DNA from: Vitellaria paradoxa
Taxonomy: Eukaryota; Streptophyta; Magnoliopsida; Ericales; Sapotaceae
Direction of reading: 5' to 3'
Assembly: GCA_019916065.1 (NCBI GenBank)
Contig: CM034242.1
Coordinates: 13,950,823-14,014,822, forward strand
DNA length: 64,000 bases
Part shown: positions 45,804 to 58,636 of the stretch, in pieces
How positions within the stretch are numbered: the stretch's first letter is position 1
Layout: the number at the start of each line of letters is the position of its first letter
Made by a program: the position numbers and the translations under genes
The notes under the pieces: generated by a model
The model's database searches: none
What the model was told of the DNA's origin: nothing
What the model saw: the letters and a program-made list of their open reading frames with translations, nothing else

Positions 45804-48800
45804 AAAGGTAAAAATTGAGAATAAGAACAAGTCTCGCTTTTTTTTTTTTTTAAAGGTAAAAATTGAGAATAAGAACAAGTCTCATTCCACCAGTAACTGG
45901 TCATATAGTTTTAATTGTAATCTGTCTGCCAAGTCCCAACCCAAGGTGGCTGATTTGAATAAGCTAATTTATTAGTGGTTGAACTGAATCACTGTTCAAT
46001 GCTTTCCTTTGTTTTGTTTGTTACTGAACTACTGGATAACTTGGTCCAATAGATTTACTGGACTACTGGATAATCATTTCATATAGTAACCAGACTTCTC
46101 CTAATTATGGTAGCCTAATAGTAGTTAGATGCTAATCAAAGTAAGTAAAAGTTGGGTGACATGACTAGCTCTTACCACTAATCTTTGAGTAAAATTTAGG
46201 ATTATCTGTAGGGTTGTTGAGCTATAGTTATATTGCAAGTTTGATTTTTTGCTGAACTTACGTAACCTTGATATTAATTATGTGAGTAGCTCAAAAGTGC
46301 AATAATATTGTATAATATTTCTTCTGCTAGAAGATTTATACAATTTGAAGAAACTATTGGTAGGCAAGATGCTGCTATCGGGCTTAGGATGGATTTACAT
46401 TAGACAGCTAGTATCCTAATATCTTGCAAAATATATTGCTTTTGAAAAAAAAATCAAGGTAATGTTACCCCGCTTTCACTGTTTCAACGCCGGTTAGGAA
46501 ATGATATATATGACAATATAATATATCTTCCGGAATTTATTTAATATTTTTCTTTCAAGGATTTGTTTTGTATTGCTATTGGAAGAGGGAAAAGTTCTTC
46601 ATTTCTTGCTAGGTAAGTTTGACTGCTTATTGAATACAACCAGTCAAGGAAAAAAAGGAAGGAACTAGAAAAACTTGGTTTAATTAAACATTTTCTTCTG
46701 GGGGAAACCATCAACCTAACTCTTTCAATATAAATTTATATACTAATAAGATAATCCTTTTTCTACGATCATAATTAAATTAACAAAAAAAATCCTTTTT
46801 CTATGATCATAATTAAATTAAAATTTCCTGTGCTGCTGGGTTCCCGTGTGGGCTTCTATTTGGAATTTGGACCTCAAATGCGCGTATTGAGCACTCAAAG
46901 ACATACACAAGATGTCACTGCAACAAGCAGCAGTGATGCTATGAGTAGCTGTTTGGATGACAAAAAGAGTACAAAAAGTTAATGTAAAAGTGATGCATGA
47001 CTAAATTTGGTTGAAAGAAGTTAATAATTTTTTTTGTAACTTTTGGTATTTTTTTTGTTAGCCCAAAGAGCCTAGAACTTGTCATATAATGTATGGTCAT
47101 GATAATGCAGCTATGGCAGCTGGAGACTCTTCTTCTCCAGAAGGACACGTACATGAACTACAGCCAAGCACTCAGCTGCACAAGCCAAGCCTTGAGCCAG
47201 AACCTACAGGGGCTCAGAAATAGAAGCCCAATAAGAAGGTTGAGCACCAAGTTTCTGTGCTACCTGGAAGAGAACTGGAGAAGGCTCTGGATTCTCTGCT
47301 TGTGGATCATGATAATGGTTGGGCTCTTTGTGTGGAAGTTCTTCCAGTACAAGCAAAAGAATGCATTTCAGATCATGGGTTACTGCCTCCTCACAGCCAA
47401 GGGGGCAGCTGAGACTCTGAAGTTCAACATGGCTCTTATCTTATTGCCTGTGTGCAGGAACATCATCACATGGCTGAGGTCCACCAAGCTGGGTCATTTT
47501 GTACCCTTTGATGACAACATCAACTTTCACAAGGTAAACCCAGGTTCTTTACACGTTAAGTTTGCCAATGGGATCCATGTACGTTATTCTTTAAGCCAAA
47601 AAGTCTTCTCGATCAGTTGTTATCAGCCTTTGATTCAAATAGTGGGTCCATGTTCTTTTTGTATGCACAGTAGTGATGAGGACATTATCCCTGTAGTGAC
47701 AAGGCAAAGGTTGACTACTCATCTCCAATTAGTGGAATCCAGCTATAGTTGACTTTTTTATTATACACACAGTTTAGTTTGCAAAAAATTAAAAATAATC
47801 TCTAAAAATTTTTAAAACTCTCAAACATTTTTTAGTTATCTCATACCTCGTGAAATTTCTATAAATATATATATATATATATATACATATTTGAACAAAT
47901 TTTTACAAATCTCAATATTTTTTTTACAAACCCTAATAACTTTTCAATAAATTTCAACAAATCTAACATAAATTGCTGAGAACGGACCGAATAAACTGTT
48001 CTTATGGTTTCTCTCTCCAACTTTTTTACGCAAAAATCAAAAAGTTCAATAACTTTAAAAAAAATTTTGACATAAATTCGTGGAAACGGATCTAAAAAAT
48101 TGTTCTCAGAGTTTTTCTCTCCAATTTTTTATCAAAAAAATCCAAAAATTATACTATTCATCTCAAAAAAATGTAACTTGAGTTAGAAACACTAAACGCT
48201 AAAAGTTATCTCAAATCACATTTTTTTTTTTTTTTTTTGTCACTCCAATTGCCACCTATAACTTGTGAAGGGCCACTGAGAAACAAGTAATAATAAAGCC
48301 AAAAATATTACCACAAAGACAAGAAGGAAAACTCAAAAAAGTAGAGGTGAGGGGCTTGTGTTTGTTGGGGACTATTTTTAAGTTGAGTGATTGAAATGAT
48401 TAAATTACTCATTAGGGTTCTAAATTATGGTCGTGTATGGTCTTAATCATGTTTGTGCACCAAGGAATTCAATAGAAACCTTCAATTAGTAGTAGTTTTT
48501 TTTTTTTCTTTTTTCCCTACAGTTAGGAAGATGAACCAAATTTAATGAGAAGAAAAAAAAAATATACAATTTTGTTTTGCTGAACCAATTAATCAGGGAC
48601 TTTATGAAGGGAAAAATAATTATGTTAGACAAAAAAAAAAGAGAAGGGGAGACAACATGTGGCCGCAAGAGATCCTTTTATTATGGTTTATATTTGTATA
48701 CTTGCTAGGCATGGAGTGCATGTGGCTTATTATATACTCCGTGTTTGAATGAATAAGTAGTCTCCTTTACCTTACAAAACCTAAAAGCTTGCTTGTTACA

Positions 48801-51800
48801 GAAGAGAAGTATGAAAAGAAAGTTTTAGTTTGCGTAACATTTCTCTAATCCCTTCAGAGAAATCTTCAAAATTTGCACTAGTATCATGACAAATTATGTG
48901 GATTGAATTATAATTAGAAAAAAGGCGGCTTGAGAAAGATGACAGGTTTAATTACAGCATTTAAAACCCCTTTTTGTTTATTTGTTTATATATTTTGTAC
49001 TTGTATAAGATCCATCTGGTTGGTTGTGTGAACTTCAGAATTTCTAATATTTCTTTCTCTGTTTATCTACCTGTGTAGACCATAGCTGCAGCCATAGTAA
49101 TTGGTGTCATACTCCATGTGGGAAACCACTTGGCGTGTGATTTCCCAAGGCTTATACATGCTTCTGATGCAACGTATGAGCTCTTGATCCATGATTTTGG
49201 CAATAAAAAACCCAAGTACATGGACTTGATTCAAGGGCCTGAGGGTGTAACAGGAATTCTAATGGTGATCTTCATGGCCATTGCTTTCACACTCGCAACC
49301 CGATCGTTCAGGAGGAACCTTGTTAAGCTGCCCAAGCCCTTTGATAGGCTGACAGGCTTCAATGCCTTCTGGTATTCACACCATCTTTTTGTCGTTGTCT
49401 ACATCTTGCTCATCATCCATGGCACATTTCTCTATCTCGTGCACAAATGGTACCTAAAGACGGTATAAATTTTCAATTCATTCATCTTTTTCTTAATATT
49501 TAAGAAGTGTTTGTGTTTGAGCGATGTTGTCTTCTCTTCAACTCAAGGTCAAAATTTCTGCTTGCAGACATGGATGTATCTTGCTGTTCCAATTATCCTG
49601 TATGCAGGGGAAAGAACACTAAGATTCTTTCGATCTGGCTCCTATACTGTCCGGCTTCTAAAGGTTAGCCTAAGATACTTTAAATGATTGTGGTTTCATC
49701 CGCTAATTGGATGTGCATTCATGTTGCAATTTTTTCCCCCCTGAAAGTGTGACTAATCTTAACTTATTTCCAAAATATATGTTAGAAAATGCAGATTCTA
49801 GAAGTATGGCTTAAAGTTTGAAAACGTGTTTTAAGACGCGATTTTGATAAAATTATGATACATATGAAGTCATTTTTCAGAAATCTGAGCATAGTTGCTA
49901 AATCGGTCTTGTTCGTAGGAATTAAGTTGAAAAATACTATACTAAAGAAAAATTTTTAAGAATACATGGATGGTGGAAAAGACTCCGCAAGTTTGTATCC
50001 AGTGAGAAAAACATCACAGTTCACACGCTAAAGACCGTTGCCTTACATAGGATCCCCGATCCTATGTCTAGTTATATTGCACTGTACTCTCCATATTTGT
50101 TGACTTTCGAGTTTTGTTGAACTGTTAGGTGGCTGTCTATCAGGGAAATGTTCTCACATTGCAAATGTCCAAGCCTCCGCAGTTTCGATACACAAGTGGA
50201 CAGTACATGTTCGTTAAATGCCCTGCTGTTTCTCCATTTGAGTGGTAAATCACTATTTATGTCCTCAAGAAACTTCATTTTTCATTTATGGAGAAGCATT
50301 AATATACTGATTACATGAATGGTGCTAATGAACTCATGTTACATGGGTTGTCAGTCCATTCTTTTCCTTCACTAACAGAAGATAAAAATTGAATGGGAAC
50401 TAGATCACCTAGCATTCAATTTGGTCTTAAAAATAGGATATAGTATATGCTCATGACTTCGAACTGATTGTTCTATTTGACTAAAGCTAATCTAAAGAAC
50501 CTTTAACGCAAACTAGTCTCTCCTGATGATTAATGCTAATGTCCAATAATCTATATACACCAGGCATCCATTTTCAATAACCTCGGCCCCTGATGATGAC
50601 TATCTTAGCATTCACATCCGGCAGCTAGGTGACTGGACCCAAGAGCTCAAGAGGATATTCTCAGAGGCCTGTAACCCTCCAGTTGCTGGGAAGAGTGGGC
50701 TACTCAGAGCTGATGAAACAACTCAAAACAGGTATATGTTTAATTTCCGTGTTTGTATACATAATTTCCTCTTTTGCTTGCGCTGTCAGTTGTTCAAATA
50801 ATGGTTAGCTGAAATTATTCTCTGATAACAGTTTGCCAAAGCTCTTAATAGATGGGCCTTATGGAGCTCCAGCACAAGATTATCGAAAATACGATGTCCT
50901 ACTACTTGTTGGTCTTGGGATTGGAGCGACACCTTTTATCAGCATACTCAAAGATTTGCTCAACAACATTGTCAAAATGGAGGAGCAGGCAGTAAGTAAC
51001 TTAAGGGCAGATCCCATTATGGATTCCCTTTGATTGGCCTTCGTGTTTCTAGCATCTTCATTCTTCAATGGCATATAATGTTAACCTGAAATCTTCAGCC
51101 ATGGCCATTATTACATTAAAAGAAATCAAAATTACAAATTTGAAAATCTGCTTCTTATTTTCCAGGAAATGGTCTCAGATGTCAGCAGGGTTTCGGATAG
51201 TTCTGGGTCAACTGATTCTCCCTGTCTCAGTAATGTTCATCACAAGCGAAAGAGAAATCTAAAGACAACAAATGCCTACTTCTACTGGGTAACAAGAGAG
51301 CAAGGGTCATTCGACTGGTTCAAAGAAGTCATGAACGAAATTGCTGAACTTGATCAAAGGGTAATTGTGGAATAATGTGACTATCTTCCAATTTTGCGGT
51401 CCATTAGTTTGCGATGACATCATTGATTCTTAACATTTCCATTCTGGATTAATTTTCAGGGTGTCATTGAGATGCACAATTACTTGACCAGTGTCTATGA
51501 AGAAGGGGATGCCAGATCAACCCTCATCACCATGGTCCAAGCACTAAACCATGCTAAGAATGGGGTGGATATTGTATCCGGCACCAGGGTAAGAACATTG
51601 AACAACTCTCTCTCCTCCTTCACTTGTCGTCTTGTCCGATACCACTTGATTAAGATCATTTAAGCATTTCATGTTCAGGTTAGAACCCATTTTGCGAAGC
51701 CTAATTGGAAAAAGGTTTTCTCCAAGACACGTGCAAAGCACGCGAACGCAAGGATAGGTGAGTCATCGCGTCGAGTCTCTGATAGCAATTGTGAAAACGA

Positions 51801-51974
51801 TGGACTTGGGACTTTTTTCCAATGCGCGTAATTGTTTGTGATGTTTTGGCATTTTGGAGAGCAGGAGTTTTCTACTGTGGGGCACCAGTCTTGGCTAAGG
51901 AACTCGGCAAGCTCTGTCATGAGTACAACCAGAAAGGGTCCACCAAGTTTGAATTCCACAAGGAGCACTTTTGA
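43471..51974 (+). CDS. RBOHF: Respiratory burst oxidase homolog, RBOHF/RbohA clade (NADPH oxidase)
   Basis: Plasma-membrane oxidase that passes electrons from cytosolic NADPH through FAD and two haems to apoplastic O2, making superoxide for defence, ABA and stress signalling. Fourteen exons in phase: 43471-44161, 44249-44408, 44620-44668, 45146-45259, 47111-47533, 49079-49462, 49568-49663, 50129-50244, 50564-50731, 50832-50991, 51166-51360, 51460-51588, 51679-51757, 51865-51974; all GT-AG, 957 residues, close to the 944 of Arabidopsis RBOHF. Visible: Ser/Arg-rich N-terminus with [23 protein letters not shown]-hand loop [12 protein letters not shown] (286-297) and a weaker one at 330-341; membrane domain about 400-640 with conserved His 492, 496, 580, 581, 593; FAD motif HPFSITSAP (679-687); NADPH motifs GLGIGATPF (761-769) and FYCG; C-terminal KEHF. 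Start: first ATG giving the family N-terminus ([11 protein letters not shown]). No defect seen; clade by close identity to RBOHF throughout. Confidence 0.95.
44481..44532. repeat. (AG)n microsatellite in RBOHF intron 2
   Basis: About 25 uninterrupted AG units, 72 bp after the exon 2 donor. Likely polymorphic. Confidence 0.95.
45260..47110 (+). other. RBOHF intron 4 (1851 bp) with MITE insertions
   Basis: Between donor gag|gttgg and acceptor aatgcag. It contains a family A MITE at about 45370-45518 (core actgcataaattacaaa), a (CT)n tract at 45762-45800, a direct duplication around it (aaaggtaaaaattgagaataagaacaagt-type text at 45805 and 45853), and the MITE at 46949-47072. No coding sequence. 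Confidence 0.75.
46949..47072. mobile_element. Short MITE next to the RBOHF exon 5 acceptor
   Basis: 124 bp from CTGTTTGGATGAC to gcccaaagagcc, flanked by TAG on both sides (46946-46948, 47073-47075). It shares gatgacaaaa, aagtgatg and the U-rich ttggtatttttttt end with the MITE at 38107-38287. Its right end is 38 bp from exon 5. Confidence 0.75.
47534..49078 (+). other. RBOHF intron 5 (1545 bp)
   Basis: Donor aag|gtaaac, acceptor gtgtag. The first 200 bp are GC-richer and stay open in frame with exon 5 up to 47752. An AT-rich MITE-like stretch (47765-48250) repeats ctcaaatcac/aacggatc-type phrases seen in family C and B elements. Poly-T lies at 48223-48238. Confidence 0.6.
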
Positions 51975-52480
51975 AGAACTCCCTGGGTGGGGTTGGGGAT
52001 GCATTGGTGCCTAGTCTTTCATTGACTCCAACACCCACTGAGCCGCACCCAGCCCTGACACCTTCACATAGAGAATCTGAATTATTATTACGAGAGAGAA
52101 AAATAGAAGGCTGTTTTACAGGAAACCAATTTGTACAGTTGTGGGTGGAAAATGGGTATAGCAAAAATTGCACGCTTACAACCCCTTTTGTTTTTTTGTT
52201 TTTTTTCCCTTTACTTTCTGATTTTTTTTTTTTACCTTCTCATTTATAAAGAACAACCAAAGGAGGGGGGTATGGTTGTGAGGTGGTTATGCATCCCACA
52301 CGTGGCAACATTGGAGAGGTACAAGTAGCAGCTGACTCAGCTGGACAAGTAAGCGAAAACTAGAAGATTGTCACATATGACCAATAGGGTGAGGCAGGTG
52401 GATCTCTTTGGCTACTTTGGGGGTGGAGGTGGGGGAATAAGAGAGCTTCATTTAATTATATATATATATAAATATATATT
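51975..52480 (+). other. 3' UTR and downstream flank of RBOHF
   Basis: Follows the TGA at 51972-51974. It is T-rich from 52185 to 52250, with aataaga near 52435 and (AT)n at 52456. A precise poly(A) site cannot be set. Confidence 0.5.
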
Positions 52481-53326
52481 TTTGTAGGTAAAGATCACAA
52501 CAATATTAGGACACCTGAATTAAGAGATGTGTAAATGGAGGGTATTTTTGTGTAAAATTTGAGACAGAGATTACTATTAATTTTCTTATGGAATGCTTGG
52601 CCATCCCTTCACAACCCTCTAGCTCTATATATGGATGGATGCATGGATAGACCACAATGTGCGAGAACAAGTTGATTTGTACACTTAAGTATTCATTCCA
52701 AACACAATTTTGGATTGTGGGATAATCTGCTTTTACCATTTCTTTTAACTTGCTAGTGGTGCTTTTTAATTTTTGTTTCCATTGGAATTCAAATTTACAT
52801 ATATATGTATATACACATTACAATATGTCTATGGTTTAAAGCTTTTGGTTAAACCCAAGAACACGCGACGAGTCTAGAAAGATAGCCTACTTGAGACCCG
52901 GTCAACTTTGTTAATTAGCTTTTGAGTGGTTGCTTTGCTTTGGCCGGGTGGGAGAGCTCCATTCAATACATGTATGTATATATATATATATATATATATA
53001 TTAGGGTTTCAGTAACCATATAAACATATAGATATAGATATATATAGTCCTTGTTGTCATTAAATGATATAGGAATGCCTTGATTTTAAGCCACATGACA
53101 GGTTATGATTTTGCAATTTTTGCGGACCATATCACAGAATTACCTACTTTGGCTTAGGAATGGGAAAGATATGAATTTTATATGAAAATTTAACGTTACA
53201 AATCTAAATATGCCATTGAGTATTCTTAGTGCAGTTTGTTCTTACCTACTGTAATTTAAGGTTGTGAAAGTGGTGGGTTAGATGCGACAATGAACAAACG
53301 TCGAGATTAATTAGTTTGATACACTG

Positions 53327-53358
<32 letters not shown>

Positions 53359-53499
53359 GTATTATTGACATATTGTTATCATGTTATTTTAAAATTATTG
53401 CCCCAATTTAGTGAATTAATGAATCAATGAACGAGTTGCATAATATATTGAATTTGGCTATCGAAGGGTGATAATGCCAGAACTCATCTAATATTATTT
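52481..53499. other. Intergenic, no gene recognised
   Basis: AT-rich. (AT)n tracts lie at 52975-53000 and 53328-53350. No coding or transposon signal is firm. Confidence 0.4.
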
Positions 53500-54385
53500 T
53501 TTATTATTGATAAAATTACTTTCTTTACACTTAAAAATTCTCTTTTAAATTAATTTCTCCCTTCCTCATTTATTTATATCTATCTTTTCTCTTTTTTTTA
53601 AAAAAACAAAAAACACTTAAATTCTCTCTCCAAAATTAATTTCTTATCTTCACTCCCAATTGACTTATCTAATCTTCATTCATTCGTCTCTATTTATCTA
53701 TCTATTTAAAAAATATCAATCTCTATATAAATTTAATTGTTTTCTTTTTCTCTCTTCAAAAAAAATATATATTTTTTTTTTATCTTCAGCAGTTAATGTG
53801 TATATGTATTTTTTTTAAAGAGATTTTATTAAAATTTGCAAAAAAAGATAATAGTATTATCCTAAAATCGCACTACCTATATTTGAGAAAAAATTATATT
53901 TTATATTTTTTATAAATATAAAACTTTTTAATACAATTTTTACCCTTTGAAAAAATAAATAATATTTTATTTCTAATTTTTTGATGACAAACTATATCCC
54001 AAAATGCTCATAATTATATATATACTATGCATAGAAAAGAAGATTTTCTTTAAAAAGATAAAAATGTTTATACAAATAAGATATCTTCCAAAAAATTAGA
54101 TAAAAATTATGAATAAATAGTGGCATTTTTATAATTCAATGCGGCATTAATAATTTTTATGTTTAAAATGAGAGACTTATTATTTAATTATATTGTGAAG
54201 AGATATTTTTTTGAAGAGAGAGGAAGAGAGAATAATAGTTTTTTTTTTTTTTAAGAGAGAAAAAAAGATAGAGATGAATATATATATATATATATATATA
54301 GAATGAGAGAAATTAATTTGGAAAAGAGAATTTAAGTTTTGTAATATAATAAATGAGGGTAATTTTTTTAATAATTTAAAAATAT
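53500..54385. mobile_element. Probable long-TIR non-autonomous element
   Basis: The left segment 53500-53680 (aaaattac...cttaaattctctctccaaaattaatttc) is an imperfect inverted repeat of 54290-54385 (gaaattaatttggaaaagagaatttaag...ggtaattttttt). The interior near 53860-53960 resembles 10815-10960 of the element at 10309-11220. AT-rich, so the ends are approximate. Confidence 0.5.
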
Positions 54386-56650
54386 TAAATGAGGTTTGGC
54401 ATATATATTGTTAAATTTCATTTATATATTTTTAGTTAATTTTGCCGGTTTATAAACAATGATGATTTTAATAATAAGAAAATGTTTCATATGAGACACG
54501 TAAGACATTGGAAACTATAATACCTAGTATAGCCGACATTTGGATTATTTTTTGGACCGATTGGATTAGCATACTAGCTTTAACTATAGTTTGGGTTCAT
54601 TTTACTTGATAATAGGAACACGGGATTCGTTTGGTTACAGCATTTGGTTCTAGTTTTTTTTTTTTTTTTTTTGCTTTTTCGTTTTATATAGTTTTTTTAA
54701 TCAAAATTTATTTTTTTAAATCTAAAACTTTTAGGTGTTTTATATAGCTTTTTTTCAATCAAAATTTAATTTTCTTTTTAAAAGTTAATATTCTAAGGCA
54801 TGTTAATCGTATTCGTAAAAAAAAAATGATAATTACCTTGTTACTTCATGTACTTAAGGTGAAAATCACTTACATCCCTTAAATTTTAAAAACTCATATT
54901 TATATCTTTTGTACGTTGGATTAAATTGAAAATGTTAAAAAATCTATCAAGTATAACAGTTTTAATTTTAAGTAAATGTAAAAAATGCATTTATAATGTG
55001 ATGCCCCTAACCTCAAAGTTCAGGACAGATAGTATGAAATATGAAAACTAAATAAAATAAATAAAATCAAATCTAAATTCAATTCACAATGCATTATAAT
55101 TATCGATATATTCAAAATCATTATTCATCCCTATATAAAATGATGTTTGAATATATCCTATCAATTAATCAATAACATAATCCACTTTAATACCATTTTC
55201 AATTATCGCATTTGATGTCAGTACAGTCAGAACATATACTATAACCATGCTTATATCTCTCAAAATAATGATATTATAAAAATAAAATGTAGAACCACAC
55301 TTGCGTCACACAAAACATAATTAAAAAAATAAATAAATAAATAAAATGAGAAATTAATTTTTTTATGAAAATAAATTTTCTTAAATTATAAAAATTTAAT
55401 ACACTATTTACAGAAAAATGTTGGTAAAAATATTAAAAATTATGAAATTTTGTCCCAATCGGTCCTTATTGGTATTCTTAAATGCTGGCATTCTAATATC
55501 AATTGAGTAGGTGGTAACAAACACCAATCCACGTTAGTTATTTGATTAAAATAATAAAATTTAAGAATAAATCAGATTTTTACTATCTGCACAGCTATGT
55601 TAAAAATTAATAGTAATGTTAACTATAACCAAGATGCATTTTGAGTAAAACCAAGTCATAAAAAAAATCTAAAAGATAAAAATTACTAAATAAAAAATAA
55701 GATGGAATGCAAAAAATAACAAATTTCAGGAGGCTAACATCATTAGACTTGTGAGTCGTTTGATCAAAATTAGACGATATACAATAAACGTAAATTAAAA
55801 AATTCCAACATATAATTTTTAAACTTATTTTAGTTTTGAATCGTTTGATTTTAATCAAACGATTAACAACTTTAATGTTACGGGTCTAACATCTTCTCTT
55901 CCAACAATAATTTTTGAAAAATAGCCATTTACTCTTTTGTTTTTTTTTTTTTTTTATTTTTTTGAGTAAAATTATTTATGAAAAATTCTCGAACTAATTG
56001 GAAACTTCAGCTTTCCCAAAAAAAAAAAAAAAAAAAAAGTAAGAAGTAAATTTTTTTTTATGAAAATAAAATTTCTTAAATTATGAAAGTCTAATACACT
56101 ATATTTATTGCAAATATTCACAGACTTACAAAAAAAAGTAGGTAAAAATGTTAAAAATTATGAAATTTTGTCCTAATTGGTCCTCATTGGTATTTTCGAA
56201 TGCTAGCATTCCTATATCAATTCAGTAGACGATAACAAACATCCATCCAAAAAAAAAAAAAGAGAGAGAAAAAAAGAAAAGAAAAATCTGACTTTTACTG
56301 TTTGCACAATTATTATAGATAAATTGAGATAGAACAAAAGTAAAATCTTTTCTTTCTGCATAATTAACTCAACAAAAAAAATAATATTTGGTAATAGAAA
56401 TAAATATTTTTTTTCATCAAACTTCATTAATGACAAAATTATTGATAAAAAAGGATATCTATAATTATTTTTATTTTTTGAAAATCGTGTAACATAAAGA
56501 TTGAAAAGAAAGATAGAATTAATGGAATGAAGGAATTAAATTATAATTTTAATTTATTAAAAAAATTCTCATTCAATAATTTTATTTCTCAAATTAAATC
56601 AAATAAAATGTATGTTTAGAATTTTCTCTCTCCATTATCTTTCTCTTTTA
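54386..56650. repeat. Intergenic DNA with a 250-bp direct duplication
   Basis: Block 55352-55600 is repeated, diverged, at 56046-56320. Both read aattt..atgaaaataaa, then taaaaattatgaaattttgtcc, then ggtcct(t/c)attggtatt, tgacttttact/cagatttttact and tgcaca. Between them are AT-rich sequence and homopolymers (T at 55938-55956, A at 56019-56038). No gene is recognised. Confidence 0.55.
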
Positions 56651-58084
56651 GGGCCTATTTGGTGTAACAAAATTTGGTGAAAATTTTTAAAAATCTCTAT
56701 TACATTTTTACACATTCTTACTTTCTTGAAGTTTTAAAAAATTCTAATACCTTTTAAAAAAAAGTCAATAACTGAAATTCGATTAATCAAATAGCAAAAT
56801 TTTTGTTTTTACTATTCTCACTACGGACTCCCAAATTACCGAATGACACCCACTGTGTCTAATTTTTTAGGGTAGTATTGATGGATTGTAGAAACTGTTT
56901 GAATGCTTTACATTTTTTTTCCTGCCCATTTCTTTTAAAAACTATCCTGACGTTAAGTTAAATGTCGTTTGGACGGGTGTCATGCAATAGGAATAATCAA
57001 TTGAAACAAGTGATAACCATGTCACGCGTAATAGTTAGATATTCACGAGCTACCAATCGATTGAAGCATTATGCAGTGGCTACTCTTATTAGGGGAAAAA
57101 AAAAAAAAAACAAAGAGGCCCGCAAGACTGATTCTTCACGTCAATTCATCAATTGATCACATACAGAATGCTTCAAAAGAATTGTACAGCCTACTTCCGT
57201 CCAAACGGACCGTTGAAAACCATTTCAATGGATTTGCACAACCGAATTCCATCCCAATGGACACCGAAAATTGTTTCGAAGGTTTTGCCTAGCCCACTTC
57301 TTGACTTCGTTCAAACGGCCTGAAAATTTTTGTTGGAACGATTTGTTGAGCACATTTGGGATTCAAAGTGCAAGGGCGCCGAATTCATAGAATACAATCA
57401 ATAAAAGGGATTTTTTTGCTCCATCACATGGGCTACCGATAAACTTGTAAAAGAAAGAAAACAAACGTTCTTAACCTATTCACACTTAGTTTGGAAAAGA
57501 GAAGTAGAGAAATCTCAAAACCCGAGACCCATCATAACCAATACAAGCTTCCAATGATAGAAAATGAAAATAAAAAATGTAAATGAAAGGAAATACAAAA
57601 AAATACCTTTCAATTCGAGCACAAGAAAAACGAACGACAATATGGGTGTCTCCGATGTTGGATCTTCGCCGGAGAAGGTATTGTCTTGTGCAAATGGTGT
57701 TCTTTGCCTCTGTTGATGGAGCTTTGTAGCCAATATGAAGAACACTTCCTCACTTGATCTTGGTTGCTACATTTGATTGACAAAAGCAAGCGTAGATGAA
57801 GAATCTTGCAGGAAGAGAGGACGGTTCTTGCAAGAGGAGAGGACGGTTGTTGCAGAGAAATAGATGTGAAACGATGGCATTTTGAGTTCGGTTTGGTCTG
57901 TAAAGAAGCTATGGTTTATACAAAATTTTGAATCCATCTAAACGGAAATCCAATCCATCGAAATGGAAATCCTATTGTTTATCTCTAAAAAATACAGTTT
58001 GAAATGTGTGCACCAAACGCCAAAAATTTCTCCAAATCACATTTTCACTATTTTTCGTTGTATTTCGCCACGCCAAACGGACCC
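56651..58084 (-). mobile_element. Harbinger-like non-autonomous transposon, 1434 bp, family B
   Basis: Left end GGGCCTATTTGGTGT and right end ACGCCAAACGGACCC are inverted repeats. TTA flanks both sides (56648-56650, 58085-58087). The interior contains several blocks shared with the 491-bp copy at 24268-24758, plus about 900 bp absent there (57000-57890). That extra part has short frames but no transposase or DDE motif that I recognise. An internal direct repeat gaggacggttcttgcaagagga / gaggacggttgttgcagaga lies at 57818-57860. Confidence 0.85.
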
Positions 58085-58396
58085 TTAACATGTGCGCACT
58101 CCAAACAAAGACAAAAAGACATTGAAATTATGGTAATTTATTTTTTCTTGGTTTTTTTAGCCTATCATAATTTGTGCGTACTGTTGATCAACGGTGAAAG
58201 AGTTGAGAAAAACAACTATACATCTGTATTCTGCGGGGCAAAAGATCATTGCTCCGTTCCCATTCTGCTCTTGCATTTCTCATTCTCCCTATCATTAGGC
58301 TCCCTAGATCAATTGACCCAGCACTTTCTCTCCGTCGTTGGAGCTCAAGGGAGATTATCTTCGGTTCCTAAAAGAAGATGTTGAGATTCTTGAACG

Positions 58397-58636
58397 ATGT
58401 CGTCGCTAGATCTAGTTCCTGTTGCTCCTGAACTCACTATCACAGCACCCGGAAGGGAATAGGTCCGGTGCAGTGCACCGGACTGTGTACCCGTGAACCG
58501 TTAGATCAAACAATAATATTTGATCCAACGGTGCATGGGTGTACGTCCGGTACAGTAACATTTGATCTAACGGTGCACGGGTATATAATTCGGTACAATG
58601 CACCGGACCTCCCCCGGATCCCACAGCACCTCCAAG
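58397..58636 (+). pseudogene. Possible first exon interrupted by a MITE
   Basis: An ATG at 58397 opens MSSLDLVPVAPELTITAP after a leader-like pyrimidine-rich region. A donor-like site ag|gtgagt lies at 58636/58637. A MITE (58450-58621) with a 9-bp duplication splits the stretch. Ignoring it gives a 59-nt open segment running straight into the donor. I do not recognise the protein, and no later exon was found nearby, so this may be chance. Confidence 0.3.
58450..58621. mobile_element. Mutator-like MITE with long inverted repeats and 9-bp target duplication
   Basis: CACAGCACC occurs at 58441-58449 and 58622-58630, immediately outside the element. The ends are inverted over about 55 bp with some mismatches, sharing GGTCCGGTGCA, TACCCGTG and ACCGTTAGATCAAA. 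A third partial inverted copy lies in the middle (tttgatccaacggtgca). The whole can fold into hairpins. The 9-bp duplication is typical of MULEs. Confidence 0.8.

Noticed and set aside
57515..57745. 76-codon minus-strand frame in the 1434-bp Harbinger-like element
   Set aside because: Too short and without DDE or Myb-like motifs; not a transposase.
58450..58621. CRISPR-like or riboswitch-like hairpin cluster
   Set aside because: The repeated hairpins are explained by inverted ends plus a 9-bp target duplication of a Mutator-like MITE.
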